DNA from: Komarekiella atlantica HA4396-MV6 | GTDB taxonomy: Bacteria > Cyanobacteriota > Cyanobacteriia > Cyanobacteriales > Nostocaceae | Direction: 5' to 3' | DNA: 64,000 nt | Assembly (NCBI GenBank): GCA_019359395.1 | Contig: JAHHHK010000024.1 | Coordinates: forward strand, 47,542 to 111,541 | Position numbers and translations under genes: made by a program | In this document: in pieces, positions 63,488 to 64,000 of the stretch | Position numbering within the stretch: the first letter of the stretch is position 1 | How the letters are laid out: every line of letters begins with the position of its first letter | The notes under the pieces: model-generated | Seen by the model: the letters and a program-made list of their open reading frames with translations, nothing else | Databases searched by the model: none | What the model was told of the DNA's origin: nothing

Positions 63488-63898
63488 ATGCTCAAAATCC
63501 TTCCTAAACAAACCGCCTCCATGTACACCCGCGATGGTGTACGCCTAGATGCAGATATCTACCGCCCTGATGCAGATGGTGAATTTCCGGTATTATTAAT
63601 GCGACAACCTTATGGACGCGCGATCGCCTCTACTGTTGTCTATGCTCACCCAACTTGGTATGCTACCCACGGCTACATTCTGGTCATTCAAGATGTTCGA
63701 GGACGCGGCACATCTGAAGGTGAATTCAAGTTATTTGTTAATGAAATTGCTGATGGCGAAGATGCGGTAAACTGGGCGGCAAAACTACCTGGTAGTAATG
63801 GCAAAGTTGGTATGTATGGTTTTTCCTATCAGGGAATGACTCAGCTATATGCCGCCGCTGCCAAACCGCCAGCGTTCAAGGGGCGACAAACGAGCTAA
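63488..63898 (+). pseudogene. CocE/NonD-family hydrolase truncated by an insertion
   Basis: The first ~130 residues of an alpha/beta-hydrolase of the CocE/X-Pro dipeptidyl-peptidase type: MYTRDGVRLDADIYRPDADG, LLMRQPYGRAI, VIQDVRGRGTSEGEF and the nucleophile elbow VGMYGFSYQGMTQLYAA. The family normally runs to 500-600 residues. Here homology stops after AAAAKPPA (about 63878), and the frame ends 20 bp later inside what looks like the end of an insertion sequence. The start is the ATG at 63488; upstream open frame is repeat. The catalytic Asp and His are missing, so it should be inactive. Confidence 0.8.
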
Positions 63899-64000
63899 AG
63901 TGCTTGCTGTATAAGTTTCCTAGCCCTTAAACCTCGCTGATAATATGCCTGCTTATTGCGAATGGAACTGACCATTTCCTCAACCCATACTTGGCACTCA
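63895..64000 (-). CDS. transposase C-terminus, continues beyond window
   Basis: The minus strand is open from the window's right edge to TAG at 63895 and encodes ECQVWVEEMVSSIRNKQAYY then QRGLRARKLIQQAL, a basic helical tail typical of DDE transposase C-termini. It lies directly at the point where the CocE gene breaks, so it belongs to an insertion sequence whose end is near 63879-63885 (GGGGCGACAAACGAGC). The IS family cannot be named from 34 residues. Confidence 0.45.
   Translation of the reverse strand, partial: ECQVWVEEMVSSIRNKQAYYQRGLRARKLIQQAL

Noticed and set aside
1..64000. tRNA, rRNA or replication-origin features
   Set aside because: No cloverleaf-like segment with a GTTCRANNC arm, no rRNA sequence and no DnaA-box cluster noticed on reading; a tRNA scan was not possible here.

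Overview
The window looks like chromosomal DNA of a filamentous, heterocyst-forming cyanobacterium of the Nostoc/Anabaena/Calothrix type. GCGATCGC (HIP1) octamers are scattered throughout. There is a HetP-family heterocyst gene, a BicA bicarbonate transporter, the carboxysome shell protein CcmP and the Ycf65/PSRP-3 ribosomal protein. Intergenic DNA is full of the short palindromic repeats and small inverted-repeat elements typical of these genomes. These assignments come from reading protein motifs and DNA signals by eye; no database search was run.

Layout. 0-5.3 kb: the 3' part of a DUF262 (GmrSD-like) gene, a toxin-antitoxin remnant, a ureohydrolase, a HetP-family gene and a ComFB-family gene. 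5.5-9.8 kb: a very large CBS/multi-PAS hybrid histidine kinase. 10-14 kb: two MITE-like elements, a CrtI/CRTISO-like flavoprotein and a sucrose-phosphate-synthase-like glycosyltransferase. 14.8-32.3 kb is rich in ion transport: PrmA-like methyltransferase, CorA, BicA, a lipid kinase, LtrA, two RCK-pore-RCK channel-like proteins and a cation/proton antiporter fused to a universal-stress domain. A fluoride riboswitch precedes the antiporter. 32.4-38.6 kb: Ycf65, an Rpn-type nuclease gene split by a TnpB element, a membrane polyferredoxin with a dead sigma54-type AAA domain, and a frameshifted toxin with a possible immunity gene. 38.6-43.6 kb: transaldolase, Uma2, PhoD, a double ABM protein and an SDR. 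43.7-48.4 kb: an RND efflux pair. 49-56 kb: a glycosidase/aspartic-protease fusion, a pentapeptide-repeat protein, CcmP, an NmrA-like protein and a lone ureC. 56-60.3 kb: a defence-like segment with a reverse transcriptase bearing helical repeats and a C-terminal HEPN-like motif, then a small protein overlapping an HNH nuclease. 60.5-64 kb: a catabolic-looking amidohydrolase/isochorismatase/cupin/CocE cluster whose last gene is cut by a transposase that runs off the window.

Strongest points for follow-up: (1) the RT-helical-repeat-HEPN protein, which resembles AbiA-type abortive-infection reverse transcriptases; (2) the fluoride riboswitch in front of a Usp-fused antiporter; (3) the TnpB insertion, whose exact ends can be read because removing 1,330 bp restores the interrupted gene in frame; (4) the CRP/dead-AAA/polyferredoxin fusion; (5) a high density of decaying genes (RelE, DUF442, DUF2459, DUF4365, toxin, CocE), which shows active gene erosion.
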